DNA from: Rotaria sordida
Taxonomy: Eukaryota > Rotifera > Eurotatoria > Philodinida > Philodinidae
DNA length: 64,000 nt
Direction of reading: 5' to 3'
Assembly (NCBI GenBank): GCA_905250125.1
Contig: CAJNOL010000070.1
Span: forward strand, 62,001-126,000
Shown here: positions 33,208-46,189 of the stretch, piece after piece
Layout of the letters: every line of letters starts with the position of its first letter
Position numbering within the stretch: position 1 is the first letter of the stretch
Program-made: the position numbers and the translations under genes
Notes under the pieces: generated by a model
Database searches by the model: none
What the model was told of the DNA's origin: nothing
Seen by the model: only the letters and a program-made list of their open reading frames with translations

Positions 33208-35167
33208 GTAAAACATGAGAGACATTTAGTTTTCTTTTCATTTTAAAATTTTTTATTTCAAATGTAGGATACTTCCTTGCTTTTACTAATTAATTGTGAC
33301 ATAGTATTATTCGACTTCAATAAGATTATGATAAAATTAAATAATCTCTCGTGGGTTTGTATTGCGCAACTGAACTAAAGAAAACATTTAATACGTTTGA
33401 CAACTAATTATGATGTAAAACATTAGCATATACCGCCATGTTCTTTCATTCTTTTAAATATCATGTCATATGGTATACTTCTATTAAATGATCAAGTGAA
33501 AAATTACTAAAATTCAATTTACTTCTGATAATTTCATACCAAACTAATTACCTGGATTGCAGCATGCATAGATAATTGTGATGAATTAAATAAATTTCTC
33601 TTTATCATTCAAAAAATTGTTTTTCTCATATTTCAAGTCCTTAAGAGAACCCGTCTTTTCCTATTTAGAAAAAAAAAACTTTTTTTTTTCGATTTTGAAA
33701 TTTTTATTTCTAAAGATGTTTTGAAATGTCTTCTATCAAGTGTCATAAAAATTAGAACTATGCCAATGTATATAAATCCTGAATCTAGATGGGAAAAAGT
33801 TAACGAATGAAGTTTTGAATGCAAAATAATCAATATATGAGGAAGGAGAAGAAAATCATGATTTTTATTCACCAACTTCTTTAATAAAAGACCTTGCTTC
33901 ATAGCTAAGGAGTGTTACTTTAGCTTTTGAAGATGGACTCGTTTTTTTTCCTACAAAAGAAATAAAATTCTAGTGTCGAAGTTACTTGTAACTTAAAAAG
34001 TGTTATCTATTGTAAGTATCATTCTTGTTTTTACATCAAGGACATAAATAAAACATTTTAAAGTAGGAAATGAAGCAAGACACTCAAAGAATTTACTTTA
34101 AGAAATCTAAAGACTTTCATTACTACTAATATTGTGTGATAAAAGATAGTTTGTGATGATCCAAAATGAGCAAAAAAACGAATAAAATTTTACTTTGTTT
34201 TACATTTTTCTCAAAATCAAGTTTTGAACAAAACAAAATAGAAAGTTTTCTCCTACAAGACACAACCAATAAGACTCAAGCTTTTTTATAGATACTTGGT
34301 ATGGTTAACCCGAGGTGGTGGTCAACATTGGGGAATGTTGCTATTTTTTGAGAGGATGTAAAAAATTTTTTGTCTAAGGCTTCTCTGGGAGAAGACAAAA
34401 TGTTTTCTGGATTTGGAGGAGGGGATGTCACAACTTCGATACCTAGCTCTAGTCTAGTCATCCCTAGTGCTTGGGTCAAATTGGGGTGTGAGTTCCATTT
34501 TCTTCAAAATGTTGCTCCTACAAAACTTGACAATCTTCAGAAAATTAGTTTCGTTGAAAAAACAGCGTTTTTTGATAGTATCCTCAGTATTTTGTTTCTG
34601 CTTAGTTCTACGAACGAAATTTTTTAAAGAAGAAAATACAAATACTCGGATTCGATCCCAGTTGTTACAAAAAAACTGTAGCTCGAAAAAATAAAGTATA
34701 AATTTTTTGCAAGGAAGAGCGAACTTCTAGCTACCTTTGACCCTTGAGATCCCCTTGTATCCATAGGAAGAAAGCATTTGGCGAGCTCGAGTCTATGGCA
34801 AATTTTTCTCTATTCATCGAGATCTATTTATTCTAAAAGTTGCATAACTTTTTGTCGAGCCATTTTCGTGAAACTTGGAAATTTTTCTATGACAATTCTT
34901 TTTCTGCTATTACTTGATTTGAACAAAAACAACACATTCAGAACAACGAGCAGTTTATCATATGATTTGTTTATTAGAAAAACTCTGTTTATTTTACACA
35001 ATCAATATACTACATATTTATCGATTGTAATTATATTTTAAACGATTTTTTCAATAATCATAACTACATCAGTTAATATCTTTCTGTGTCTAGTATACAA
35101 GAATCAACTTATTGAACAATGCTATCTAAGATGATTTGATCAAGTTGTTTGTATTCTCTAGTTGTAT
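33208..35167. other. No gene seen
   Basis: AT-rich DNA with a few overlapping short ORFs at 34276-34694 in several frames that carry no recognisable motif. I see no structured repeat. Confidence 0.5.
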
Positions 35168-35399
35168 GGAATTTCGCCACCTGAATATCGGTACTTTTTT
35201 CTAATTTCTGCCGAAATCTTTACAATAGAAAAGATTGTCGAAACTTCGCTTCACCACTGAGCTACAGTGCAATAAAACGAGAATATCAGTGAAACTCTAT
35301 TAATTTCAACAATTTCTCGCCGGAATTTCGATAATCGTTGTATTGTCAAAAGTTCGACAGAAATTGAACAAATTGTCAAAATTCAGATGGCGAAATTCC
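35168..35399. repeat. MITE with about 80-bp terminal inverted repeats
   Basis: 232 bp that starts GGAATTTCGCCACCTGAAT and ends in the complement of GGAATTTCGCCATCTGAAT. Arms stay alignable for about 80 bp (AATTTCTGCCGAA with AATTTCTGTCGAA; GATTGTCGAAA with GATTATCGAAA). The ends are unlike the three-copy foldback family, so it is a separate family. No target duplication is obvious and there is no ORF. Confidence 0.72.
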
Positions 35400-36320
35400 G
35401 GTTTACCTATTATTTTTAAATATGGTTTTTTTTCTGTTTAGATGATTGTCAATTCTATTTTTAGGATATACAGAATAAATGGTTGTTTTAAAAGAAACCA
35501 TAACTTAACTTTTTTTTTCAAATAACTCCGATCAAGTTAACCGTTAATAGATCAAAATATTGAACTATATCCAAACTTCACTTGAATCAATTTTCGAAAC
35601 TAATTATTGAAGATATCTGTGAAAACAACTACTGATATCAAATAACAAGAATATTTTATTATATTTCTTTTTCTTTCAAATAAAATTAGATACTCTATTT
35701 ATTCGTTTATAAAAAAACACGACAATTCAAGTTTCTTTTTTTTTTCGAAATATTTTATCATTTTAATCTTCTTCATTGATATTTCTAGTTCATAATTCTA
35801 CTATGATATATGGAAAGAAATGACATAAGAATGATAAATGACTAATCCATGTCAAAGGAAATACCGAAAGAAATATATAAAAAAAAAAGAAATTAATTTT
35901 TATCGATCTATTATCAATAGAATACGTAAGTATATACTAAGAAAAATGATTTTTTTTCAATTTGGAATTATACCATAAGACGAAAAAAAATCCTATCTTT
36001 CTTACTCCAGATGAAAGTATCATTGCTTTTGATTGACTACGATTTGAACGTCCACATGCGCCAGCCATAGAACACTTTAAACGATTGATTAGAAAGTATC
36101 GAATATATTTATTGTGATAAAAAAAACAAGAAGATGAAGGAAGTTGCCACTACATATAAATATATATTATATTGATGATGTCAGAAAAGGAATGACTCGT
36201 TTTATTTGCCTACTCACATATTCAGTTGTTGTACTTGTCGTTCCGCTTGTTATTAATTTCTTTTTGTTCTAATGTATATGCATATAATTAATTAGTCAAT
36301 TTGAGTTTCTTTTTTCATTA

Positions 36321-36352
<32 letters not shown>

Positions 36353-38457
36353 CATGAAAAAAAAAGAGAAAACCTACGTTTTAGTGAGTTTTGAACTTGA
36401 AAGAAAGAGAAAGATCGCATCAACAATTTACGGACAGCTACACTTGTATGGATGTGTGTACTTATGATAGAGAGATCAACTGTTAGAGAACGATTCTTCT
36501 CTGCCTCACACAATATTTTTGCCATGATGTCGGCATCATTTTTTTGTTTTTTGATTATATAAATGTATGTGAATATTTTCTACTTTAGTTTCTTATTCTC
36601 CTTCCACTAAAATAATGTTCTTTATGAAATAACTTGATACTATTTTTTTATCATATTATTATTATTATTTTCTTTCTTATCTAGATTTATATATAAATAT
36701 TTTCTTTTTCTCGTGAATTTCAATAATAACTGAGATTTTTCTTAATATAAGTATTACAGATGAATGAAGAAAGATTGATGAGTGATGATGATGTCAATTC
36801 TCAAACAACATTCATTCATCTTTGTTTTTTTCTTTCAATAATGAAAAAACAAAACCGCAGACTAACCAACTACTATGATGTTTAGAAAAACCTCGAGAAT
36901 ACGGATGTAGTTGTGTTTGAGAAATATGTCATATATTATATATTTCCTTTCTGAAATCAAACTATTTACCAGAAAAAAGTCATATCTTCAATAATAATGT
37001 ATAATTTGACTCAAAATATCACTAGTTAATAATAACTTACCAGAGATGTTCTAAGCATAATGCAGTAGAATTTTCATTTCTAATAATTGTATATGATAAA
37101 TACTACATGTCAATAAAAAAAAAGACAAATAAAGTAATAATAAATAAAATATTTGTCATAGAATGGATAGGATTTATTTCTGATAGATAAATATCAATTC
37201 TTCAAACAATATTCAATTAATTGCGATAATAAATCAAATGTTTTTATTGTTGTAATAAGACAATATAATATGAAAGTATTAAAAAATAACTTGATTTGAG
37301 AATAGCATGAATAAAACTTAAGAGATCGTTCAACTAGTTTCGAGTGTCAATTTTCCGTATAAGAAATAACAATAAATTCAAGGCAATATAATAATCTCAA
37401 AGGAACGGAGAAAATGATAATAATATTTTTTAAAAGATGATTTGATCGATATAATTGATTTTGTGCGTGCTTAATAGCAAGATTGAGCGTTACTTTAATA
37501 TGCTAATGCATATTCGTCTTTGTATTAATGGTAATTTTTTTTGTTTTTGACAACCAGATGTAATCTGGCTTCGTTTACATAATAAAAAAGAAGAGGTTTT
37601 AGTTGAAGAAGTTTTATTTCTTATTTCCGAAATTGCGTCAATGATGTTTATAGAAAAAGACAATCGGTTGATCATATTGGGAAAATAGACAATATTCCCT
37701 ATTTCTTTTCCTCTCTCGTTTTTTCATAACTTTTATATTATTTGAAGAAATTTTTAAACTATTAGAACTGTTTATTTTAATTAATAATAAATACTATCGT
37801 AAATTTTTCTTTAATTTTATCGTTAGAATTCTGATCAACATATATGATGTTAACATTACTGAAATCAGTTTTCTTGTAACCAATACAAAATATTCATGAG
37901 GCTTTGTTTTCTTAATGTAGTTCTTACTTATATTGGATACGCCAAAATGTTTGCAACAACATATACTTTGCACCTACGTCTGCATCAGTAGATCATAGAA
38001 TTGTGAGAGTATTTTTTCTTATAAAGATGCGACGTTAAATTTTTTACAACAAAAGAAAATGTTAAATTTGATTAATTTATTCTGATGTATTGGAGCCATG
38101 TATATAAAGAATGCTTAAGAAAAGCGGAGAGATGAATGTATGACGTCACCTGTATTGTCATCTTCTTATTATTTCTCATTTTTTCCGTCTTTCTAGCTAG
38201 GTTCTCTCTCTCTAACTTGATTGATCATTTTTCACGCTCGTTAATCTAATCTACTTGTTTTATTTTATTAATACTAGATAGAAATTAATATAGTGAGTTA
38301 TAGTTGTTTGCTTAAGAGTATAAAATGTCAAGTCATATTTTGATGTGAGTATTATAGTTACACAGCATACATCTCTACAGTATATATTTGAATATTTCTC
38401 TCTTTAATACAAGTCATCGAAAAGATATTTATTAATTCCATTGATATTGATTATTTG
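35400..38457. other. No gene supported
   Basis: AT-rich. It holds a (TA)n microsatellite at 36322-36351. A short coding-like stretch on the minus strand at about 36069-36005 (starting MAGACGRSN, followed by a GTAAGA) and an ORF at 36525-36292 both lack any partner exon, so I do not call them. Confidence 0.45.
36322..36351. repeat. (TA)n microsatellite
   Basis: Fifteen uninterrupted TA units. Confidence 0.9.
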
Positions 38458-38539
38458 CAGAGATAGGCAACTCCAGATCGGAGCTGGAGTGGAGTTGACG
38501 TAGATCTGGAGTGGGACACAGTGGAATTATCCATCTCTG
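38458..38539. mobile_element. 82-bp hAT-type MITE
   Basis: Starts CAGAGATAGGCAACTCCA; the reverse complement of its end reads CAGAGATGGATAATTCCA (15/18). It is flanked by ATTATTTG (38450-38457) and ATTAATTG (38540-38547), an 8-bp target duplication with one mismatch. The CAGAGATGG terminus and 8-bp duplication are typical of hAT derivatives. The interior is itself palindromic (GATCGGAGCTGGAG / GTAGATCTGGAG). Non-coding. Confidence 0.78.
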
Positions 38540-39109
38540 ATTAATTGGCGTCGCATCATCCTCAAATAGATTTTTTTTTTTTGGTTCATAATAATAAATA
38601 TTCTATGGCATGCCAAATTTCAATACAAGTATATTGACCAAGAAATTAAGCTAGATTATTATATTCGAATCAAGAATACATTATTTTCATTCTCCAGATA
38701 CGCTACAAATCAAAACAAATTACAGAAAGTGTGCATCAGAATAGGTATTAATAAATATAAGTAATAGGGCGTATTTTTTTAAGTATTGAATTAATATCTA
38801 TTTTAGATTGGTAATCATTTTGCGCTAGCTATGATGAACAAATGCAATCATCTGTATCACTAATATTTCAAATATTCAGAACTTATGGAGTAAATTCAGT
38901 CTTTCAGAAATTAGTCAGATCGGGGTTAATGCTTACATTGCTTTACATGTTTCTTGTGACTATGATCATTTTGATTGCGTCACTCTTTTGTTCAAGTATA
39001 GTGCTTGTCGATCAATCCATCATCTTCGAAGTGAAGATTTGAGTGTCGAAAACTCAGCCATGTAAAAAAAGCAGTTGAAGAATCATATTAAAATTGATTT
39101 TCAGACAAC

Positions 39110-40020
39110 AATCACAAAAAATATCGATTAAATATACTACATTCAGATAAAACTCAACGAAATGATAGATTTCAGTGGATTTTTCAGGTGATAATCAATT
39201 AAAGCCAATTTTACGGTAAATAATCTGTTATATCGTTTAAAAATTGAATCAATTTTAATTGACTTCAAAAAAAAAACTATTAAAATTCTTTTTACATGCA
39301 GTTTTCGACCTGTGTAAATCTAAAGAGATTAGTTAAAGATCGTACCACTGACTAGCAAGTAAAATCGAATTAAAAGGATGTTGTGTGCACAGTTTTTTGA
39401 TCGATTATAATGGGAACTTATCAGAGTAATCAACTGAATTCTGACTTTTTGGATAATTTTTTAAAATAATAATCGTTTCCTAATCGATTAAGAGTCCATG
39501 TTTTTAATCGATTTTCTTTGATAAAAATCGATTAATAGTGTGGAGCCAGAGAGTGACTGGATATGGTTCAGCTCTCTCCACGAATGAGATGAATCTATAT
39601 TATATGCCAAGAAAACACCTGCTGTTTTGTTGCAAACAAGGGCTGAGTCTTGTCAAAATTTTTCTGGCTCGCCCTCTATCGATAACAATTGATTTTTTTT
39701 CCTATAATATCTTAGTAATCGATTTATAATCTAATAGATTATAATCGATTTCATATTTAATCCATTAAAATAGACTTGTTTCTGAAGAATCTATTAATAA
39801 TCTAATAGATTTAAATTGATTCCTTGTTTAATCTATTTAGTAAAATAGATTGAATCATACAAACTCTACTCAGATCATCTTTTTCAGATAATATTCAAAT
39901 AATCTATTCTAGATTTAGTCTATTAAAATCGATTTTCCCATATAGAATCTAAGTAATCGATTAAAATTTATTTTGTTCAAATCGGTAAAAGTATATTGAA
40001 CCATTTTTCCCGAATAAAAT
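39110..40020. repeat. Degenerate AATCGATT / AATAGATT motif array
   Basis: Dozens of near-palindromic 8-12-mers of the form AATCGATT, AATAGATT and TTAATCTATT recur every 15-40 bp. One unrelated, more G+C-rich insert of about 140 bp sits at 39538-39680. No fixed period is apparent; it may be an eroded minisatellite. Confidence 0.5.
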
Positions 40021-40131
40021 TGATTAGAACAATATTACATTAACATAGAATATTTTCTTAAGACTGAAAAATCAGGTTTCGATGTATTTCAGCAATCCAG
40101 TTCAAATTGATTTTAATCTGATTTACCATGA

Positions 40132-40182
40132 AGGTGTAGGTGTGGGTGTGGACTCATCTTAGCTTAACCCACACCTACACCT
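40132..40182. repeat. Perfect 16-bp stem hairpin
   Basis: AGGTGTAGGTGTGGGT at 40132-40147 and its exact reverse complement at 40167-40182, with a 19-bp loop. The arm contains TGTGGG, the telomere unit reported for the bdelloid Adineta vaga, but only once, so this is not a telomere array. Confidence 0.8.
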
Positions 40183-41644
40183 ATATCCTCTATATTTTTA
40201 TAATTTTTAGTTCAATTGCTTTCTCCACGTAACACAACGATTTCAAGGATTTCGAAAGAAATTTTGCCAGTTTCTGAACAACACAAAAACTGCTGATTCT
40301 ATTCTTTTAGGTTTTTTCAGGTTAATGTGCTACAAAAAAAGCATCTTTTCTTTTGAATTTAGTCTTTAAACTTTCACATTTGCCAGAAATTAATTCAGGA
40401 CAGCAATTATTCTAATTTTTCATCCACAGTGTTACATAGAAATAGCTCATTTCTTCCGAAGAGTTTCTATCAGCACAGATCTCCCATTTCGAAAGACTGC
40501 TTTATTATAATATCTCACATATCTCATGAATCTGAATAGTTTTCTATCAGCTGCATCGAAAACATCTCCCACAAACAAAAAACATACTACAAAATCGACA
40601 CAATCAGCCGGATATACACAGACGATATCGTAAATCTCATACTTATGGGGGAATATCAGATTTCTTCTGTTTCTCCTCCGGCAGACTCACATCAAATGCA
40701 ATGCTGTGTGTGTTGTCGCGTGTGTTTGCACAACATCCCCAGTATCTCATAGGATCTGCTGTTAAGGACGTGCAAGTAGAGAGGAGACGATGTGCTCACA
40801 CGTTTTTAGATATCCAGACACTTATAATAAATATTTTTCCTTTTTTTCCCAAAACTCTCCGCGAAATTTTGATGCTTGGCTAGTTGTGAGCAGAATTTCT
40901 TAATAGAAGATCAACTGAATCAATCACTAGAATATATGAAGAGAGTGTTGAAATAATTGATGATTATGCTATATTGGCAAGTTAATGATTTCTTGCATCA
41001 ATAATATGAACGTTGTTAGGTTTTCCAGTGCCATTTGTATTCGTTCATGTTTTTTCGTTTTGTATATTTTATTATTTTCTGCTTATTAAAGTGCAATGTA
41101 TTCAAAAACAAAAATTTTACAATAGGTTACATTGTTGTTCCATGTTTCTTGAACTTGTGTATTGCCTTTTTTTCTTGAAATGCATATACTTATTACTATT
41201 TTTCATATATATTCTTTTAGTGACATATTATTCTATAAAAAAAGAAGCCACATATTTGAGTAAGCAGATTTTTTCTAAATTGGTTTTTTTAATTCCGTGT
41301 TGAGGTCAACCTATAACAGAAAAGAAATGCATTTATTGAATACAACAGACTTACCGATTAATTTGCAAGGTCTCGGAAAATATTGGGCTCGGCAGTGTTG
41401 CTACCGAATCTATAATTATATACAAATAATTAACTAATTAGGACACTAGTTTATCAAAAAAGTCCTTACTTAATCATGTGCATTCAGATATGCCGAATGT
41501 CTTCCACAATATGACAAGACATTTACACAAACACTTAGCCTTAAAACATCCTTTACATAACGATAATTTTTCATGAATTCAATCGTATATATATAATTCG
41601 CATTGACAAAACAAAACGGTGAATGAGTGGTGAACAAAAAGGTT

Positions 41645-41880
41645 CAGTAAGTTTTTAACGCATCCTTCAGGGTGCTATAGGTAACTTTTTGAGGGCTATC
41701 TCGGGGCACCATTAGTAACTTTTTAAGGGCTATCTTGGGACACCAGTAGTGACTTTCGAGGGCTATCTCAGAGGTAGTATGTGGAAATTTTTGAGGCTTA
41801 TCAGAGAGTACGTCTCGTAACTACTTAAGACTGTTACATTGCGATATCTATAATTTTTAAAGTCTATCTATGAGCCATCT
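41645..41880. repeat. About 34-bp minisatellite
   Basis: Six or seven degenerate units built on GTAACTTTTTGAGGGCTATCT, with starts spaced 32-36 bp (for example 41681, 41714, 41749). Decay increases towards the right end. Confidence 0.7.
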
Positions 41881-42471
41881 AAACATACTTCATGCAAGGC
41901 TCATTGGAGTTAATAGCGAGAAGAAAATAAGTTCACCTGCTAGAAATTATCGAAAAACTTCGCACGCCATTGAAAACCGTTGCAACATACAAAGTCGACG
42001 AAAAGTTGATTCAACTAGTTGTAAGATGCTAGAAACGATCAAAAGTTTTTAGATATTATCAGGACTCAATAGAGATTATCGTAAATCAGTAAAAACTTTC
42101 TACAATGATAAAATGAGAATGAGATTCTGTTTTTTATTGACTTTCACTGATTTTATTTGTTTGCGATGGTGTTTTTCTGATTTTATCGACTTTCAATTAT
42201 TTTCACCAATACGTTTCTTTCAGGTTTTTCTTGTTCAGTATGATTTGTTTTAGACAATCGCACTTATCTATCTCTTGGTTCACCGTTTCCAATCATTTTA
42301 AGTTTTGGTAATAAGCTTTGAGATAATCAATTTAAATTTGATATCAGGAAGAGCAACAGCAAGAAGAAAAAGAATAGGCTAAATCAACAATTGATTTTAG
42401 TAGAGATGTTTTTATTTCTAATATCATTTTTTTTTATTACAATAACAATATCGAGATGTATGAAAAAAAAA

Positions 42472-42571
42472 NNNNNNNNNNNNNNNNNNNNNNNNNNNNN
42501 NNNNNNNNNNNNNNNNNNNNNNNNNNNNNNNNNNNNNNNNNNNNNNNNNNNNNNNNNNNNNNNNNNNNNNN
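42472..42571. other. Assembly gap (100 N)
   Basis: 100 N between a poly-A tract and the 51-bp minisatellite; a placeholder-length gap. Confidence 0.98.
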
Positions 42572-42699
42572 AATTTATATTAAAATCCATGTTCTATATT
42601 TAGTGTATGTATAAATTTGAGATAATCATTTTATACTATTGCAAAAAATACATTTTTCAGTCGGTTAATTACTAAAACTAGTACTGAATCATTTTTACT

Positions 42700-43560
42700 T
42701 AAAAAGGATATAAAAAGGTTATATTATTGTACAAAATCGTACATAGTGTCGCCAGTAGTATACGGAACCAGCCAATACTTAAAGTAACTATTGTGGGTTC
42801 TACAAAAACCGGCGAAACCTTAGAATGGTCTACGAAACTATTAATCATTTCGTTTAAGATATAGAGAACCTTTTGATAGCCTATGAAACTATTGGTCGTT
42901 CCGTGGAAAATATACGAAACCCATTGACACTCCACAAAACTACTGAGAGTTCTGTATCGAACATGTGGAATCTTCTAATACCCTCCAAAACTACCAAAAT
43001 TTTCGTACAAGATATACAGAACCTTCTAAGGTACTACGAAACTATCCGCTATTCCGTGTAAAATATACGAAACCTTTGGACATTACACAAAACTAATGAG
43101 AATTCCGTATGGGCCATTTGAAACCTTCTGATACCCTGTAAAAGTACTAGGAGTTTCGTGTAAGCCACAAAAAACGTTCTGATACCCAATAAAATTATAA
43201 ACCGTTTCGTATAAAGTATACGAAACCTATGGTAGTTTTGCGAAACTATAAATGGTTTCATATAAAATATACGGAACTTTTAGATGACCTACGAAACTAT
43301 CGATGGTTTCTTCTAGAATATACGCAACCTTCACATAGTCTACGAAACTATCAAGCGTTTCGTGTAAAACACAGGAAACCAATGGGTGTTCTGCGAAACC
43401 ATCGATGATTTCGTATGGAATATACGAAACCTTCAGATGGCCTACAAAAATACCGACCGTTTCATGCAAAATATATAGAACCTGCAGATAGTCTACAAAA
43501 CTAAGAATGTCTCCGTCAACATATTACCACACCTTCATACATTTTACGTAGCCATCAGAG
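42700..43560. repeat. 51-bp minisatellite with a hairpin in each monomer
   Basis: About 16 diverged units with a period of 51 bp, measured on successive AAAAC/GAAAC anchors at 42936, 42987, 43038 and 43089. Many monomers hold a near-perfect hairpin such as GTTTCGTATA-AAG-TATACGAAAC at 43204-43226. Because 51 bp is 17 codons, stop-free frames persist on both strands and give spurious ORFs (42699-42935, 43049-43261, 43227-43469). A more eroded version continues to about 43740. Confidence 0.82.
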
Positions 43561-43769
43561 GTTCAGTACATGATGCACGGAACTCGCAAAGAGTTTTGTT
43601 GAAAAACTGCCAAACTCTGTGAAATCTGCGAAACTTTAAAAGGTTCTGAATACAAACCAGAAAACCATTTTTAGTTCACTAAACCTAAAATTGTTTCGTA
43701 GAAATCAACAAAACTTTCAGAGTTTCATAAAAAAACCTATGTTTTTTATAGCATAATTTCTGAGCCTAG

Positions 43770-45200
43770 TGGCCCCAAACAATGTTCCAAAAACTGTAAT
43801 TAATGTTCGAAGGACAAGTCAACGAGCTCTATCAAACGGTGAAAACCATAACTCAACACATTGCATCGTTCTCGAGAAAACGCCCATGTACTGGCCAAAT
43901 TTTCCGTTCCGGCTGATATTTCCTTGGCCCATTCACCTCAGAGATTGTTCCAGCAAAAGCACTCTATGTTCCAAACGCTATTTTGTGCACTCTATCCGAT
44001 ACTGAAGGCTGCATCTCGACAGCATGCTGTGTTACTGACTTATCAATCGTGCAATAAAGTGCCAACACCACCTAGCGACATCTATAACAAAAACTTGAAT
44101 TTTGTCTGTCCATTCACCTCACAGAATGTTCCAACAACTCTACATAATGTTTCAAGGTCAATTTTGCGAGCTCTTTCCATTGATAGAAACCACATCTCGA
44201 TACCTTCAATCGTTCAAAAGAAAATGCCAGGATACCGACCTCAACTACGCTGTTTCCAGAGTAATTCCTGAGCCGATTCGCCCGCAGAAAGTTTTCACAA
44301 TTCTATAGAATATTCCTAGATCAATTTTGCGGGCCCTATCCAATGGTGACAAGCGCACCTCGATACATTCAACCATTCAACAGAAAATGTCGGAATACCG
44401 ATTCCAATGACCCTATCTGGAGAGTAATTCCTGAGCGAATTTGCGCCACAGAATGTTGCAAGAAATCCACATAAGCTTCCAGGGCCAATTTCGCGAGGGC
44501 TTTATCTATTGGTGAAAATCGCATTTCAATACATTCAACTGCTCATGAGATAATGCCTGATACCGAGCCGAATTACATGGTCGAGCCACTAATCTCTAGG
44601 CTGATTCGTCCGATAGAATGTTCGAACAAAACCAACAAGAATGCCAAGTGCCATACTGTGTGTACTCTATGCAATAGTGCAAAGCACATCTCGATGCATT
44701 CAGCCGTTTGCGAGATAATGGCCTGATAGCGCGCCGAATTATCGTGTCTGGCCAGTAATACCTAGGCTAATTCGTCCTACAGAGCGTTGCAAGAAAACGA
44801 ACAAACATTACAAGTGAAATTTTGTGAGTTCTATCGAATGGTGAAAACGGCATCTCGATACATTCAACCGTTTCGGAAATAATGCCTCGATATCGGGCTC
44901 AAACATGTGTTCTGACCGTCGATAGCTCGATATCATGAGAATGGAGCATTCTAGAGAGATGCGTCTTTCATCCTTCGATAGAGTTCAAAAATTTACACTT
45001 GGAATACTTGAAGATTTTGTTGGAACATTCGGTGTGGTGATTCGGCCTAGGTATTACCTGTGCGACAGGATAATTGAGCCCAGTGCCATGGCATTATCTT
45101 GTGAACAATTGAATGTATCGAAATGCGATTTGCGCCAATGAACAGAGCTCGCAAAATTGACCTTGGAACACTATTTAGATTTGTTGGAACATGCTATGGG
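43770..45200. repeat. About 170-bp satellite with an orientation switch
   Basis: Roughly nine diverged units of 150-180 bp. The anchor GAGCTCTATCxxATGGTGAAAA recurs at about 43823, 43988, 44169, 44332, 44498, 44673 and 44825, together with ACAGAATGTTCCAACAA and CATCTCGATACATTCAACC. From about 44920 the same blocks appear reverse-complemented (GAGCTCGCAAAATTGACCTTGG at 45147 against 44150-44175), so the array inverts. ORFs inside are by-products. Confidence 0.75.
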
Positions 45201-46189
45201 GTAAATCAGTGCAAAAATTACTTTTGTTTGCAATTCGTGGATTGGAAATGAAAATGGTAATTTTGGTTTTTCTCGGTTAGTACAACCTGTATGGAGGAGC
45301 ACTTTCCACCACTCTTTGCAGCTCATGGAGTTGTACTTGGAACTTAGAATAGAGATTTCGGAGCATTTGTCCGGGCGAAGCGACCCTTAAAAAAAACTTG
45401 AATTTGGGCCTAAGATATCCTATGTGTACGCGGAATATATTCTGCATATCGAATAATTGTATGATGTCATAAAATAATCAAGAAAAAGAAAAAGTCCAGA
45501 TTCGAGAATTGTGCGAACTCGAAGCACAGTGGTATCTCATTGCGTTTGTATTTTTGGAACTTTTCTTTTAATGTGCAGTATTTGAAAATATATCAGTAAA
45601 TGGTGCAACGTCTTTTTGATGACGATTAACAGAGTACTATGTTTTCAAGCTTTAGGCATGTAGTTTTTGTCAACCTAACTAATAAGTAAAGAGTTATGGA
45701 ATTTTTTGTAATAATCATTATGGATGTTTATATCGTTGATAACAGTCATTATCATCATGTTGCAATTTTCGATTTTTGTTAATTTGTTTTTGACTTGTTG
45801 ATATTGGATTGATTGGTCGAAAACTGAGTAATTGAATAATACATTGAAGAAAATATTCTCGAACATTAATTATTCTTCGTTTGATTTTTATTATTGAACA
45901 ATCAAAACAAGATCGATGGAATAAAGTTACATCAATTGTTGTCAAACAATAATAAAAAAATAAATACATTACTTTCTATGTTAAATATTTTAACATGCTG
46001 AGCATTAGAACGCGTTTCGATGGAGGATAAGCTTTTAGCATATCATGAAATAATGTATTTTTCTGGAAGTGTAAGTAGAAGCCCAGAAACTTTTGGCTTA
46101 TTTTTGGTCATATTGTTTATATTCCTTTAAGCTATCAGTTTTATTCTTATCATAGACCAATGAACAAAAAATTAAAAAAACGATGATGA
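45201..46189. other. Mostly unassigned DNA between satellites
   Basis: No repeat is defined. It contains the coding-like minus-strand ORF at 45718-45969. Confidence 0.4.
45718..45969 (-). CDS. Possible terminal exon of an unknown gene
   Basis: 83 codons with the AT-rich codon use of the real genes in this window. It is Cys- and Ile-rich (TLFHRSCFDCSIIKIKRR), then a basic polar tail ending before two close stops. There is no convincing upstream exon or start context. It could be the last exon of a membrane receptor (inference) or a remnant. I do not recognise a family. Confidence 0.25.
   Translation of the reverse strand: MYLFFYYCLTTIDVTLFHRSCFDCSIIKIKRRIINVREYFLQCIIQLLSFRPINPISTSQKQINKNRKLQHDDNDCYQRYKHP

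Larger units (their letters stand above)
38540..41640. other. No gene; AT-rich with palindromic motif array
   Basis: Contains the degenerate AATCGATT/AATAGATT array and the 16-bp hairpin listed separately. Short ORFs at 38842-39042, 40701-40883 and 41013-41303 have no recognised features; the last is a hydrophobic chance product of T-rich DNA. Confidence 0.5.

Noticed and set aside
34641-34680. Possible tRNA B-box (GGATTCGATCCC)
   Set aside because: No matching A-box or cloverleaf could be drawn upstream.
36005-36069. Possible first exon on the minus strand (MAGACGRSN...) with a GTAAGA donor
   Set aside because: No downstream exon with coding character in the next 7 kb; one start plus one donor is not enough in AT-rich DNA.
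36292-36525. 77-codon minus-strand ORF starting MAKILCEAEKN
   Set aside because: It runs into a (TA)n microsatellite translated as repeated Tyr-Ile, has no recognised motif and no partner exon.
43861-44271. 136-codon ORF in the 170-bp satellite
   Set aside because: Lies across repeat units, has overlapping ORFs in other frames and no protein-like motif.
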